A stretch of 5,436 nt of DNA, from contig CADAHD010000289.1 in NCBI GenBank assembly GCA_902787595.1, positions 1 through 5,436 on the forward strand, read 5' to 3'. Shown here in pieces: positions 1-5,406 of the stretch; position 1 is the first letter of the stretch, and each line of letters opens with the position of its first letter. The notes beneath the pieces were generated by a model. It was not told the origin of the DNA, made no database searches, and was given only the letters and a program-made list of their open reading frames with translations. Origin of the DNA: an uncultured Lachnospiraceae bacterium (GTDB lineage Bacteria > Bacillota_A > Clostridia > Lachnospirales > Lachnospiraceae). The translations under genes and the position numbers were made by a program.

Positions 1-27
1 CGATATTCTTATCTAATTTTATCTCGA

Positions 28-45
28 AAAACCACGAGGTCCGTC
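28..45. repeat. REP-like half-unit, left copy
   Basis: These 18 bases (AAAACCACGAGGTCCGTC on the plus strand) are identical to 1107-1124 on the other side of the serine hydrolase gene. In the right copy they form one arm and the loop of a hairpin. Here the partner arm is missing and is replaced by unrelated sequence (TAAGTCACAAG), so this looks like a half or decayed unit. The exact 18-base match is seen directly. Placing it in a REP-like family of Clostridia is an inference from its GGACGGACC core and palindromic layout. Confidence 0.6.
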
Positions 46-54
46 TAAGTCACA

Positions 55-95
55 AGAAGGGGCCCGCCTTTTGGCATTAGGAGGGACCCGCCTTT
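55..95. repeat. two tandem imperfect 17-mers, 24-bp period
   Basis: Positions 55-71 and 79-95 share the pattern AGRAGGGRCCCGCCTTT, matching at 15 of 17 positions and set 24 bases apart. They lie just past the hydrolase stop codon. Each carries a GGGCCC-type core (GGGGCCC, GGGACCC) that is much richer in GC than the AT-rich bases 1-30. No convincing terminator hairpin with a T-run is seen for the hydrolase gene in either unit. They probably belong to the same class of short intergenic repeats as 28-45 and 1107-1170. Confidence 0.55.
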
Positions 96-103
96 CATAT
101 GTT

Positions 104-1093
104 CTATAAAATAACAGGAAGTACCTGCTTCTCAATAAACTCCACCCTGTCAAAGATCCTGGGCTTGAAGGTACCGGTAATTCCTGCGGCAACATTCTTT
201 TCCCTGTTCACATAGATGATATTCCCACTGTCTCCGATCGCCGCATAAACTTCCCTCTTATCATATGGTTTATACCACAGGTATCCGTATTCCATATTGC
301 CAAATCTCTCACCCAGATGAAGCTGCGGTGTGAGCATCTGCCGGATCCACTCTTTGGAAACGATCTGTTTGCCTCCATAATTTCCGTCATGTAAAACCAT
401 CTCACCGATCTTTACCAGATCTCTTCCCGCGGCGCAAAGCCCCCAGCCTGCTGTCACGCTCCCCTGCGGATCCGAATACCATTCATTCTTCCGCGGGCCT
501 TTGTTCATAAAGAAATCAAACTGATCTTCCTTACTGCTGTCACCGTGGATCGAATGTTCCGGAATTCCCAGCGGAAGAAACAGATCTTTATTTGCAAGAT
601 CGATCAGCTTTTGACCGGATGCGCGTTCAATAATGCCTGCAAGGATCTGTATGCCAAGTGTAGCATAGCGGAACTCACCGGTGATGCCGCTGCGCCCGCC
701 CAAAAAATCCAGTGCCGCTTTGGTCCAATCCCCGGAAGTGCATACCTTCTTCCACGGCTCGGACTTTCCTTTATACGGCGCCGTCATGGTAAGCAGATGC
801 TTTATCGTAACGTCATATATCGTTTTCTCACCTTTCTTCACCGTATAATCCGGGAAGAAATCCATCACCTTTTCATCGACACTCTTAAGAAATCCCTTGT
901 CAAATGCGATTCCCGCAAGTATCGCCATTATGCCTTTTGTGACCGAGTTTACATTTACCGGATCTTCCGCTTTAAAACCACGCCAGCTCTCTTCATAAAC
1001 AGTCTTCCCATCCCTGATAACGCAGATCTGGCATATATTGCTCTCATTTCCCTTACTCTCCGAAATGTGCCTGTAAAACTCTTCTCTGTTCAT
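104..1093 (-). CDS. serine hydrolase, class C beta-lactamase/esterase superfamily
   Basis: This 329-aa protein belongs to the serine beta-lactamase-like superfamily (class C beta-lactamase, EstB-type esterases, D-aminopeptidases). What is seen: an S-V-T-K motif at residues 50-53 (SxxK, nucleophile Ser50 and base Lys53), Tyr143 in F-R-Y-A-T-L-G (Y-x-N/S-type motif with Thr at the third place), the G-W-G-L stretch near 216-219 common in this family, and G-D-S-G at 287-290 where the third KTG/HxG motif is expected. There is no signal peptide or membrane helix, so it is probably cytoplasmic. That argues for an esterase, amidase or peptidase acting inside the cell rather than a secreted beta-lactamase. 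The start is the ATG at 1093 because GGAGG lies four bases upstream (1098-1102). The in-frame GTG at 1114 falls inside the repeat hairpin and is unlikely. It is the last gene of the minus-strand row, 74 bases after the TPR gene, and may be read through from it. The substrate is unknown. Confidence 0.88.
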   Translation of the reverse strand: MNREEFYRHISESKGNESNICQICVIRDGKTVYEESWRGFKAEDPVNVNSVTKGIMAILAGIAFDKGFLKSVDEKVMDFFPDYTVKKGEKTIYDVTIKHLLTMTAPYKGKSEPWKKVCTSGDWTKAALDFLGGRSGITGEFRYATLGIQILAGIIERASGQKLIDLANKDLFLPLGIPEHSIHGDSSKEDQFDFFMNKGPRKNEWYSDPQGSVTAGWGLCAAGRDLVKIGEMVLHDGNYGGKQIVSKEWIRQMLTPQLHLGERFGNMEYGYLWYKPYDKREVYAAIGDSGNIIYVNREKNVAAGITGTFKPRIFDRVEFIEKQVLPVIL

Positions 1094-1097
1094 TTTT

Positions 1098-1102
1098 CCT
1101 CC
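1098..1102 (-). promoter_or_regulatory. Shine-Dalgarno site of the serine hydrolase
   Basis: GGAGG on the minus strand, four bases before the ATG at 1093. It is the only full-strength ribosome binding site in the window and it decides the start codon. The repeat hairpin ends about five bases upstream of it, close enough that folding or a bound protein could affect ribosome access. That effect is an inference. Confidence 0.75.
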
Positions 1103-1106
1103 ATTC

Positions 1107-1134
1107 AAAACCACGAGGTCCGTCCCCGTGGTTT
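1107..1134 (-). repeat. palindromic REP-like hairpin upstream of the hydrolase
   Basis: Read on the minus strand, AAACCACG + GGG pairs with CCT + CGTGGTTT around an ACGGA loop (1108-1134). This gives 11 pairs including one G-U, and a run of T follows the stem. It contains the 18-base unit repeated at 28-45. It lies between the TPR gene and the hydrolase and might act as a weak terminator or an mRNA-stabilising hairpin. It may also be a member of a mobile REP-like family; the GGGGACGGACC core recalls repeats linked to REP-associated transposases in Clostridia, which is a recollection and not a search result. Confidence 0.6.
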
Positions 1135-1170
1135 CGTGACCCGTGGTTTTCCCCGTGGTTTCCCGGTTTA
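1107..1170. repeat. cluster of direct CCACGGGG repeats
   Basis: The 64 bases after the TPR gene's stop are made almost wholly of a short unit. On the plus strand CCCGTGGTTT appears at 1125-1134, 1140-1149 and 1152-1161, and a shorter CCCGGTTTA follows at 1162-1170. The last overlaps the TAA stop codon at 1168-1170, and a related CCCCGGTT sits in the last codons at 1172-1179. The units are spaced irregularly (15 and 12 bases), so this is not a CRISPR. The copies read as slippage or amplification of one arm of the neighbouring hairpin. Confidence 0.6.
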
Positions 1171-2034
1171 TCCCCGGTTCTGTGCGGCATTGAGCTTCCC
1201 CCGGAGAATGGAAGCCACCTGTTTTTGCAGGGTAGTGCCCGCGTTCTGTTCTATCTTTGCAATGTATTGGTCCGCTTCCTCAAAACGTCCGGTTTTTATG
1301 CAAATTTTCGCATGAATGGCATTGCCTTCATAAGCGCATAAAGGGATATTTTCACGCTTTATACAACGCTCTGCATATTCTTCGGCTTTAGCTGTATCGC
1401 CTGTTACAAGATAATACACTGCATATGTTTCATATATCAGCAGATCCGGATATATTCCTTTTCCAAGCCCGGACTTAATATATGAAGAGGCCTCCTGCAT
1501 AACTGCATTTGCGCGCGCCGGATCATTTAATTCTTCCGAAAGGCTCATCTGTATATCAAAATATATCAGAAAAGTATTATTATCTATCTTCTTTAAAAAG
1601 CTTTGCATATCCTTCAGATTTACGCGGCTGAGCGTATCCATGGCTGCGTTTAGATTCCCCAGCAGCATATATCCATCTGCCTGATAATTAATATACTGAC
1701 TGAAGAAACGATAATCCTTGTATACCCTTCCGGCAGATATCAAACGCTGTATCTCCTGTTCGGACAGCATAAAGAATTTTTCAGTGTAACCGTTCTTTTC
1801 CAGTTCATTCATAACCGTGATATGGTTTTTTGTCACCGGCACAAAATTAATGATGATCAATACCATTATCAGGGATACGACAAAGCTAATGGCTACTGTC
1901 ATCCAAAAATTATGGAATATGCTGTCAGGAAGCAGAACACCCAAAACAGTAAATAAGATCACATATAAAGACCAGGCAAATATCATATCAACCAGGAATG
2001 TTTTTAGCTTATAGCTCATTTTCATACAGATCAT
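1168..2034 (-). CDS. membrane-anchored protein with TPR-like repeats
   Basis: I do not recognise this 288-aa protein as a named family. Two hydrophobic helices are seen at about 13-35 and 45-65, followed by a soluble part rich in helices. Helix pairs of tetratricopeptide type appear at about 115-148 (Y-x-L-G-N-L-N-A-A), 197-230 (Y-L-V-T-G-D-T-A-K-A-E-E-Y-A) and 234-266 (I-K-T-G-R-F-E-E-A-D). It is therefore probably a two-helix membrane protein with a cytoplasmic protein-binding solenoid. It begins one base after the permease stop (TGA-G-ATG) and is almost surely translated together with the two ABC genes, so a role as a partner or sensor of the transporter is a fair inference. No good Shine-Dalgarno is seen. 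ATG codons at 2025 and 2019 are other possible starts. The last residues N-R-G and the stop lie in the repeat cluster. Confidence 0.75.
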   Translation of the reverse strand: MICMKMSYKLKTFLVDMIFAWSLYVILFTVLGVLLPDSIFHNFWMTVAISFVVSLIMVLIIINFVPVTKNHITVMNELEKNGYTEKFFMLSEQEIQRLISAGRVYKDYRFFSQYINYQADGYMLLGNLNAAMDTLSRVNLKDMQSFLKKIDNNTFLIYFDIQMSLSEELNDPARANAVMQEASSYIKSGLGKGIYPDLLIYETYAVYYLVTGDTAKAEEYAERCIKRENIPLCAYEGNAIHAKICIKTGRFEEADQYIAKIEQNAGTTLQKQVASILRGKLNAAQNRG

Positions 2035-2035
2035 C

Positions 2036-2707
2036 TCAGTATAAAAACATATGCAGCACTATCAGCAGAATAGCTGTAATATCAAAACTGTCTGTATTTC
2101 CCAAAAGCACCAGACTGTCAGTTATGGGCGGAGTAATGATATCAAGTATTTTAAATGCCGCAAATGTCCGTATAAGCCCCTCTTTACAAACAGCCAGAAC
2201 TGTGATCAGTATAGCGCCGCAGACGCCATATCTACGACCGATAAAACGCGGGTGAAAAAAGTCCCCTGTTTCTGCCCCGCATATTCCGCAAAATATGATC
2301 ATCAGACCTCCGCATATCAGGTCATCAGGTGTTACAGCTCTTGTAAAATATCCCGGCCGTATAACAGAATATACTACAGGAAATAACGACAATATCAAAG
2401 CGTATATCAGGCACATCCGTATCTGCAGCATTTCCCTTGAAAGATAGTATTCTGTGTCACTCTTTGTATGAAGCAGCAATACCTCTTCAAAAACATCATT
2501 CTCCTTTTCATGCAGATCCATGGAAATATACACACTGATGAAGTACATAAAAACAGATGAGATCAGATAACTGCTGCACACATATGCCGGAGCAAAAGAA
2601 TACATTACCCCCAGAAATCCCGCGGTTAAGACAGCCGTTATGATCCACAGGGCATTCTTCTTCATAAGCCTGCGTCGTATTGTATACAGACTATATGTAC
2701 TCTTCAA
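2036..2707 (-). CDS. ABC-2-like transporter permease, six helices
   Basis: This 223-aa, very hydrophobic protein has helices at about 17-37, 43-63, 97-117, 126-146, 160-178 and 205-222, a layout and length typical of ABC-2 (drug, bacteriocin or lipid export) permeases. The basic stretch I-R-R-R-L-M-K-K at 10-17 before the first helix suits a cytoplasmic N-terminus. A charged loop (D-L-H-E-K-E-N-D-V-F-E-E, 64-75) follows helix two, as in the coupling region of such permeases. The start is taken as TTG at 2707, inside the ATPase gene, because GGGAG lies about ten bases upstream. An ATG at residue 15 is an alternative. The chain ends F-L-Y directly after the last helix, with no cytoplasmic tail. 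The preceding ATPase is its obvious partner. The substrate is unknown and I see no family-specific motif. Confidence 0.75.
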   Translation of the reverse strand: MKSTYSLYTIRRRLMKKNALWIITAVLTAGFLGVMYSFAPAYVCSSYLISSVFMYFISVYISMDLHEKENDVFEEVLLLHTKSDTEYYLSREMLQIRMCLIYALILSLFPVVYSVIRPGYFTRAVTPDDLICGGLMIIFCGICGAETGDFFHPRFIGRRYGVCGAILITVLAVCKEGLIRTFAAFKILDIITPPITDSLVLLGNTDSFDITAILLIVLHMFLY

Positions 2708-3479
2708 TACCGGTAAGCTCCCATCCTTCTTTATACAGCCTTAATACTGTTTCCTTTAATTCCGCACTCTTTACCTGCAGCATTCTTTTGTTTCCGTGAT
2801 CTGTCATGTCCGGCCATGCTGTAAGGCTTTCATTTTTCTTTACAAAGATCTTGTATAAATAATCTTCCCCGCCTTCTTTGCAGTAAAGCTTTCCATTATT
2901 TATCGTATATTCCCTGTCTGTCAGTTCATCAATAAGTCTGCGCTCATGGCAGGACATTAAAACCGTAACTCCTTTGCCCCGCAGCTCGTTGATCTTTTCT
3001 ATAAATACATCCTGCGATGCGGCGTCCTGGCCGGAAAGTGGTTCATCCAGCAAAATAACATCCCGCTTGCCGATAAGAGCCTGTATCACTCCCACCTTTT
3101 GAAGACTGCCTTTTGACAGTTCATTGAGCTTTGTATTTATCATGGATTCAAGAAAGAAATCTCTGACAAGGCTGTCTACTTCAGAATGATCAACATTTTC
3201 AATCTCAGCTATGGAATACAGATAATCCCTCATGCTTATGCTCATTCCCGGAAACTTTTCCGGAACAAAACCAAAGCGGATCTTTTCATGATAAGATATC
3301 TTTCCGCCGCTTAAACGTATCAGTCCCGCGATCAGCTTAAGCAGGGTACTCTTACCACATCCGTTATGACCGGTAAAAGCTATGGACTGCGCTTTATACA
3401 GATCAAGAGTAATATGATCCAGGACACATTTTCCGTCATATGATTTTGATACATTATCAAGGGTTATCAGCTTTTCCAT
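2691..3479 (-). CDS. ABC transporter ATP-binding protein, DrrA/BcrA type
   Basis: This 262-aa cytoplasmic ATPase should power the permease encoded next to it. Motifs seen in order: Walker A G-H-N-G-C-G-K-S-T at 37-45, a Q-loop region F-V-P-E-K-F at 71-76 with Glu where Gln is usual (also common in BcrA-type proteins), signature L-S-K-G-S at 121-125, Walker B V-I-L-L-D-E-P at 141-147, D-loop S-G-Q-D at 149-152, and the H-loop histidine at 178. About 60 residues follow the nucleotide-binding fold, as in drug and bacteriocin export ATPases. The start is the ATG at 3479, giving M-E-K-L-I-T-L-D-N-V, the normal N-terminus of the family. A longer reading from TTG at 3518 adds 13 residues beginning two bases past the intron and has no ribosome site. 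There is no clear Shine-Dalgarno for the ATG either. The last 17 bases overlap the permease start. Confidence 0.92.
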   Translation of the reverse strand: MEKLITLDNVSKSYDGKCVLDHITLDLYKAQSIAFTGHNGCGKSTLLKLIAGLIRLSGGKISYHEKIRFGFVPEKFPGMSISMRDYLYSIAEIENVDHSEVDSLVRDFFLESMINTKLNELSKGSLQKVGVIQALIGKRDVILLDEPLSGQDAASQDVFIEKINELRGKGVTVLMSCHERRLIDELTDREYTINNGKLYCKEGGEDYLYKIFVKKNESLTAWPDMTDHGNKRMLQVKSAELKETVLRLYKEGWELTGIEEYI

Positions 3480-3488
3480 AATCAAAAG

Positions 3489-3515
3489 AATATCACAGAT
3501 ATACTCATGTGTCCA
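3489..3515 (-). promoter_or_regulatory. possible promoter of the ABC operon in the intron's 3' exon
   Basis: In the 40 bases between intron and ATPase start, TGGACA (3515-3510, five of six to the -35 consensus) and GATATT (3494-3489, four of six to -10, preceded by TG one base upstream) are spaced by 15 bases. If used, transcription would begin close to the ATG at 3479, giving a nearly leaderless mRNA. That would fit the lack of a Shine-Dalgarno. The spacing is short and the match is modest, so this is only a candidate. Confidence 0.2.
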
Positions 3516-3522
3516 CAAAATC

Positions 3523-3550
3523 GAGTAGGGCGGACTTTCTCCGCCCTCTC
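3523..3550 (-). ncRNA. group II intron domain VI with branch-point A
   Basis: A basal GAG/CUC stem (3550-3548 with 3525-3523) is followed by a perfect seven-pair stem, GGGCGGA with UCCGCCC (3546-3540 and 3534-3528), closed by a GAAAG loop. The internal loop has A on one side and UA on the other. The A at 3526 is seven bases from the 3' splice site, the usual place of the branch-point adenosine. Branching rather than hydrolysis is therefore possible, although many IIC introns splice by hydrolysis. Confidence 0.7.
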
Positions 3551-3552
3551 AC

Positions 3553-3585
3553 ACCACCAGTACGTGCCGTTCGGCATACGGCGGT
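3553..3585 (-). ncRNA. group II intron domain V, catalytic hairpin
   Basis: Read on the minus strand: ACCGCC-GUA, then UGCC, a GAAC tetraloop, GGCA, the two-base CG bulge, and UAC-U-GGUGGU. The CGC catalytic triad typical of class C is at 3583-3581. The lower stem pairs throughout (one G-U) except for one extra U, at plus-strand A3559, between GGUGGU and CAU. The domain V of the O. iheyensis intron, as I recall it, lacks this base. The RT stop codon TGA (3588-3586) touches the first base of the domain. Confidence 0.85.
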
Positions 3586-4869
3586 TCAACATAACTTCAA
3601 AGCATGACGCTCATTATAATAATCAAGGCAACTTACAAGCCCTGCTTTGGAAAGCACTTCCTTGGAGATTGCTCTGACTACGCACGTTTTCGTGGTAACC
3701 CAGTAATAGCGGTCTCCACGGTATGCCGTCAATCTTGCAAGGTCTTTTCCAACTCCGAGCTTCTGCAATCCCCATTGCCGTTTCTTTGGCACTTTCCACT
3801 GCTTCCAGATAATTACCCGAAGCCTCGTTCTTAGATGTGCGTCAATTTCAGCCATCGCTGTTTTCATGGAGCCAAGGGCAAAGTAGTTTATCCACCCTCT
3901 TGTCACCTGATTGATTTTCGCAATCTTACCTGTGACTGTTCCAGGCATTTTTCTACAAGTCAGTTCTTTAAGTTTTCGCTTAAGCTTAACCACTGAGTCT
4001 TGATGCGGTCTGCACTTCCATTCGTTAGCCTTGCCTTCCTTATAGAAACCGAAGCCCAGATATTTCAGCTTCTGCGGTCTTGTGATATGGGTCTTGGTCA
4101 TGTTAACCTTTAACCCAAGTTTCCTTTGTATCCAATCCGTCACTGTCCGCATTACACGCTTCGCACTTGCTTCGCTCCTGACAGCTATAACGCAGTCGTC
4201 AGCGTATCTTGTAAACCGAAGTTGTCTTGCTTCCAGTTCTTTGTCCAGTTCATTCAGCATGATGTTTGATAGTAACGGTGACAGGTTTCCGCCCTGTGGG
4301 GTTCCGAGTTTTGTTTCCTCATGTCCCTGTGGCGTCATGACTCCTGCTTTGAGGTACTTACAGATTAGCGACTCTGTATCTCCATCATTGATGATGTTAT
4401 GGACAAGACTCATGAGCTTGTCCTGTGGTACGTTGTCAAAGAATTTCTCCAAGTCGATATCTACTATCCACTCGTAACCCTCGTTCAGGTAAATAAGCAG
4501 TTGTCTGATTGCCATTTCGCAGCTTCTGTTTGGTCTGAAACCGTAGCTCCATTCCGAGAACAGAGGCTCGCACATAGGGCTTATTACCTGCACTATGCCT
4601 TGTTGAATTACCCTGTCCATTACGGTCGGGATTCCGAGTTTTCTCACTCCGCCGTTTGGCTTTGGTATTTCTACCCGTCTTACTGGCTGGGGCTTGTATT
4701 CCCTTCGCCTGATTTGCTCTTTGATATCGTTCCAGTTCTCTTTGATATAATCTCCGAGTTGTTCGACCGTCACATCGTCTACACCGCCTGCACCTTTATT
4801 GGCACAGACTCTTTTATATGCGACGTTCAGGTTGTTATTGGACAATATCTTCTCCAACAGTTCCGACAT
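3586..4869 (-). CDS. ltrA: group IIC intron reverse transcriptase/maturase
   Basis: This 427-aa protein assists splicing of its host intron and copies it into DNA at new sites. In order it has: the N-terminal RT-0/finger region (N-K-G-A-G-G-V-D at 24-31, P-Q-P-V-R-R-V-E-I-P-K-P at 60-71, L-G-I-P-T-V-x-D-R at 78-86), motif A D-I-D-L-E-K-F-F-D at 137-145 (catalytic Asp139), G-T-P-Q-G-G-N-L-S-P at 189-198, Y-A-D-D at 222-225 (Asp224 and Asp225), and the maturase/thumb X domain with R-G-W-I-N-Y-F at 324-330 and W-K-Q-W-K near 355-359. It ends about 20 residues after the X domain, with no HNH endonuclease, the normal make-up of class C. Sequence and length closely recall the E. rectale MarathonRT. 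All catalytic residues are present and the frame is open. Ribosome sites are weak (GGAG 15 bases and AAGG two bases before the ATG). Its TGA stop abuts domain V. Confidence 0.95.
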   Translation of the reverse strand: MSELLEKILSNNNLNVAYKRVCANKGAGGVDDVTVEQLGDYIKENWNDIKEQIRRREYKPQPVRRVEIPKPNGGVRKLGIPTVMDRVIQQGIVQVISPMCEPLFSEWSYGFRPNRSCEMAIRQLLIYLNEGYEWIVDIDLEKFFDNVPQDKLMSLVHNIINDGDTESLICKYLKAGVMTPQGHEETKLGTPQGGNLSPLLSNIMLNELDKELEARQLRFTRYADDCVIAVRSEASAKRVMRTVTDWIQRKLGLKVNMTKTHITRPQKLKYLGFGFYKEGKANEWKCRPHQDSVVKLKRKLKELTCRKMPGTVTGKIAKINQVTRGWINYFALGSMKTAMAEIDAHLRTRLRVIIWKQWKVPKKRQWGLQKLGVGKDLARLTAYRGDRYYWVTTKTCVVRAISKEVLSKAGLVSCLDYYNERHALKLC

Positions 4870-5371
4870 TGCCTTGTGTGCTCTCTCCTTTCCGTTTCCA
4901 TGGATTTGCCTTAAGTCGTGCGGTATCTGCTCATTTACGTTTCGCCCTTTCCGCTGTCAGGTATTCCATGGAGCATACATTTGATTACACGGTTACATTG
5001 TTCAGCCCTTTAGCTAAGCCCATTTCAGAGCCATGCCTACTACGGCTTCTGCTGACTTCTCACAGTTCGTTGTTACTGCGGCTAATGAGACCGTCTGTGA
5101 GACCTCACGGGATAAGCCTGCCAGTCTTTCCTCGTCTACCTGCCTGATTTACGTCTACGGGTTACGGTTGCCTTTAGGATTTCACTGCCATTAGCCAGCT
5201 TATCCACCGCAAACGCCTTAATATCAGGTTTCTGTTCGTCAGGCTACGATTTCGCTATCCCTTCTTCGCGCCTACACCTCGCAGTATAAACCTTGGGAGT
5301 CGCTATAGGGTTCGTCGGCAACTACGCCCCTTGTGGACTTTCACCACAGACTGACGGCATGCCCGTCATAC
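4870..5371 (-). ncRNA. group II intron domains I-III and start of IV
   Basis: This 500-base stretch has no gene of its own; short plus-strand open frames across it are chance. It should fold into the scaffold domains of the ribozyme. Seen: the 5' terminal segment with the palindromic GACGG-GCAUG-CCGUC (5367-5353), the hairpin GUGGUGAAAGUCCAC (5347-5333), and a hairpin CUG-GCUAAUGG-CAG in the 5200-5180 region whose loop holds UAAU (5193-5190). That UAAU could pair with the last four exon bases, AUUA, as EBS1-IBS1. The EBS1 assignment is a guess from complementarity. Domains II and III were not resolved individually. Confidence 0.7.
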
Positions 5372-5379
5372 TAATAAAC

Positions 5380-5405
5380 GGGAGTGACTTTTTTAAGTCA
5401 CTCCC
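5380..5405 (-). terminator. intrinsic terminator hairpin, target of the intron
   Basis: A perfect 11-base-pair stem, GGGAGTGACTT with AAGTCACTCCC, closes on a four-base AAAA loop (minus strand). It is followed by GTTTATTA and then, before intron insertion, by TTTG, which makes a U-rich tail. It starts one base after a TAA stop codon, so it should end the upstream minus-strand gene. On the plus strand the stem is followed by TTTATTTTAG, so it could work in both directions. The intron inserted eight bases past the stem and split the tail. Confidence 0.8.
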
Positions 5406-5406
5406 T

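Larger units (their letters stand above)
3520..5371 (-). mobile_element. group IIC (bacterial class C) intron, full length
   Basis: This is a retrotransposing ribozyme of about 1852 bases. Its 5' end is set by GUAUG at 5371-5367, followed by ACGGGCAUGCCGUC. That sequence lines up without gaps with the start of the Oceanobacillus iheyensis IIC intron as I remember it. The 3' end is set by domain VI and the terminal CUACUCGAU, ending at 3520. A DI hairpin GUGGUGAAAGUCCAC (5347-5333), domain V with a CGC triad, and a maturase of MarathonRT type all agree on class C. It lies directly behind a terminator hairpin, the known target of IIC introns. The 5' exon ends GTTTATTA and the 3' exon begins TTTGTGG. 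It is on the same strand as the neighbouring genes and interrupts no coding sequence. The ORF is intact, which suggests a recent arrival. The boundaries are inferred from motifs and could shift by a base or so. Confidence 0.88.

Noticed and set aside
1107..1170. Possible CRISPR or toxin-antitoxin operator array
   Set aside because: Units are about 10 bases with irregular spacing of 12 to 15 bases and no unique spacers. No cas or toxin gene is nearby.
545..1315. 256-codon open frame on the plus strand
   Set aside because: It is antisense to the hydrolase, the repeat cluster and the TPR gene, has no ribosome site, and its protein is rich in Arg/Phe/Cys without recognisable motifs. The minus-strand hydrolase has clear motifs.
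2051..2386. 111-codon plus-strand open frame opposite the permease
   Set aside because: It lies wholly inside the permease gene, has no ribosome site, and its composition looks random.
3483..3518. Upstream TTG start adding 13 residues to the ABC ATPase
   Set aside because: There is no Shine-Dalgarno, the added residues are not typical of the family, and the reading begins only two bases past the intron junction.
3586..4869. Diversity-generating retroelement or defence-associated reverse transcriptase
   Set aside because: The X/maturase domain, the flanking domain V/VI and the 5' ribozyme sequence identify an ordinary group IIC intron protein. No template repeat or effector gene is present.
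4399..4914. 171-codon plus-strand open frame, with others at 4082-4477 and 4818-5147
   Set aside because: These are shadows of the intron RT gene and the structured ribozyme; their translations show no domain.
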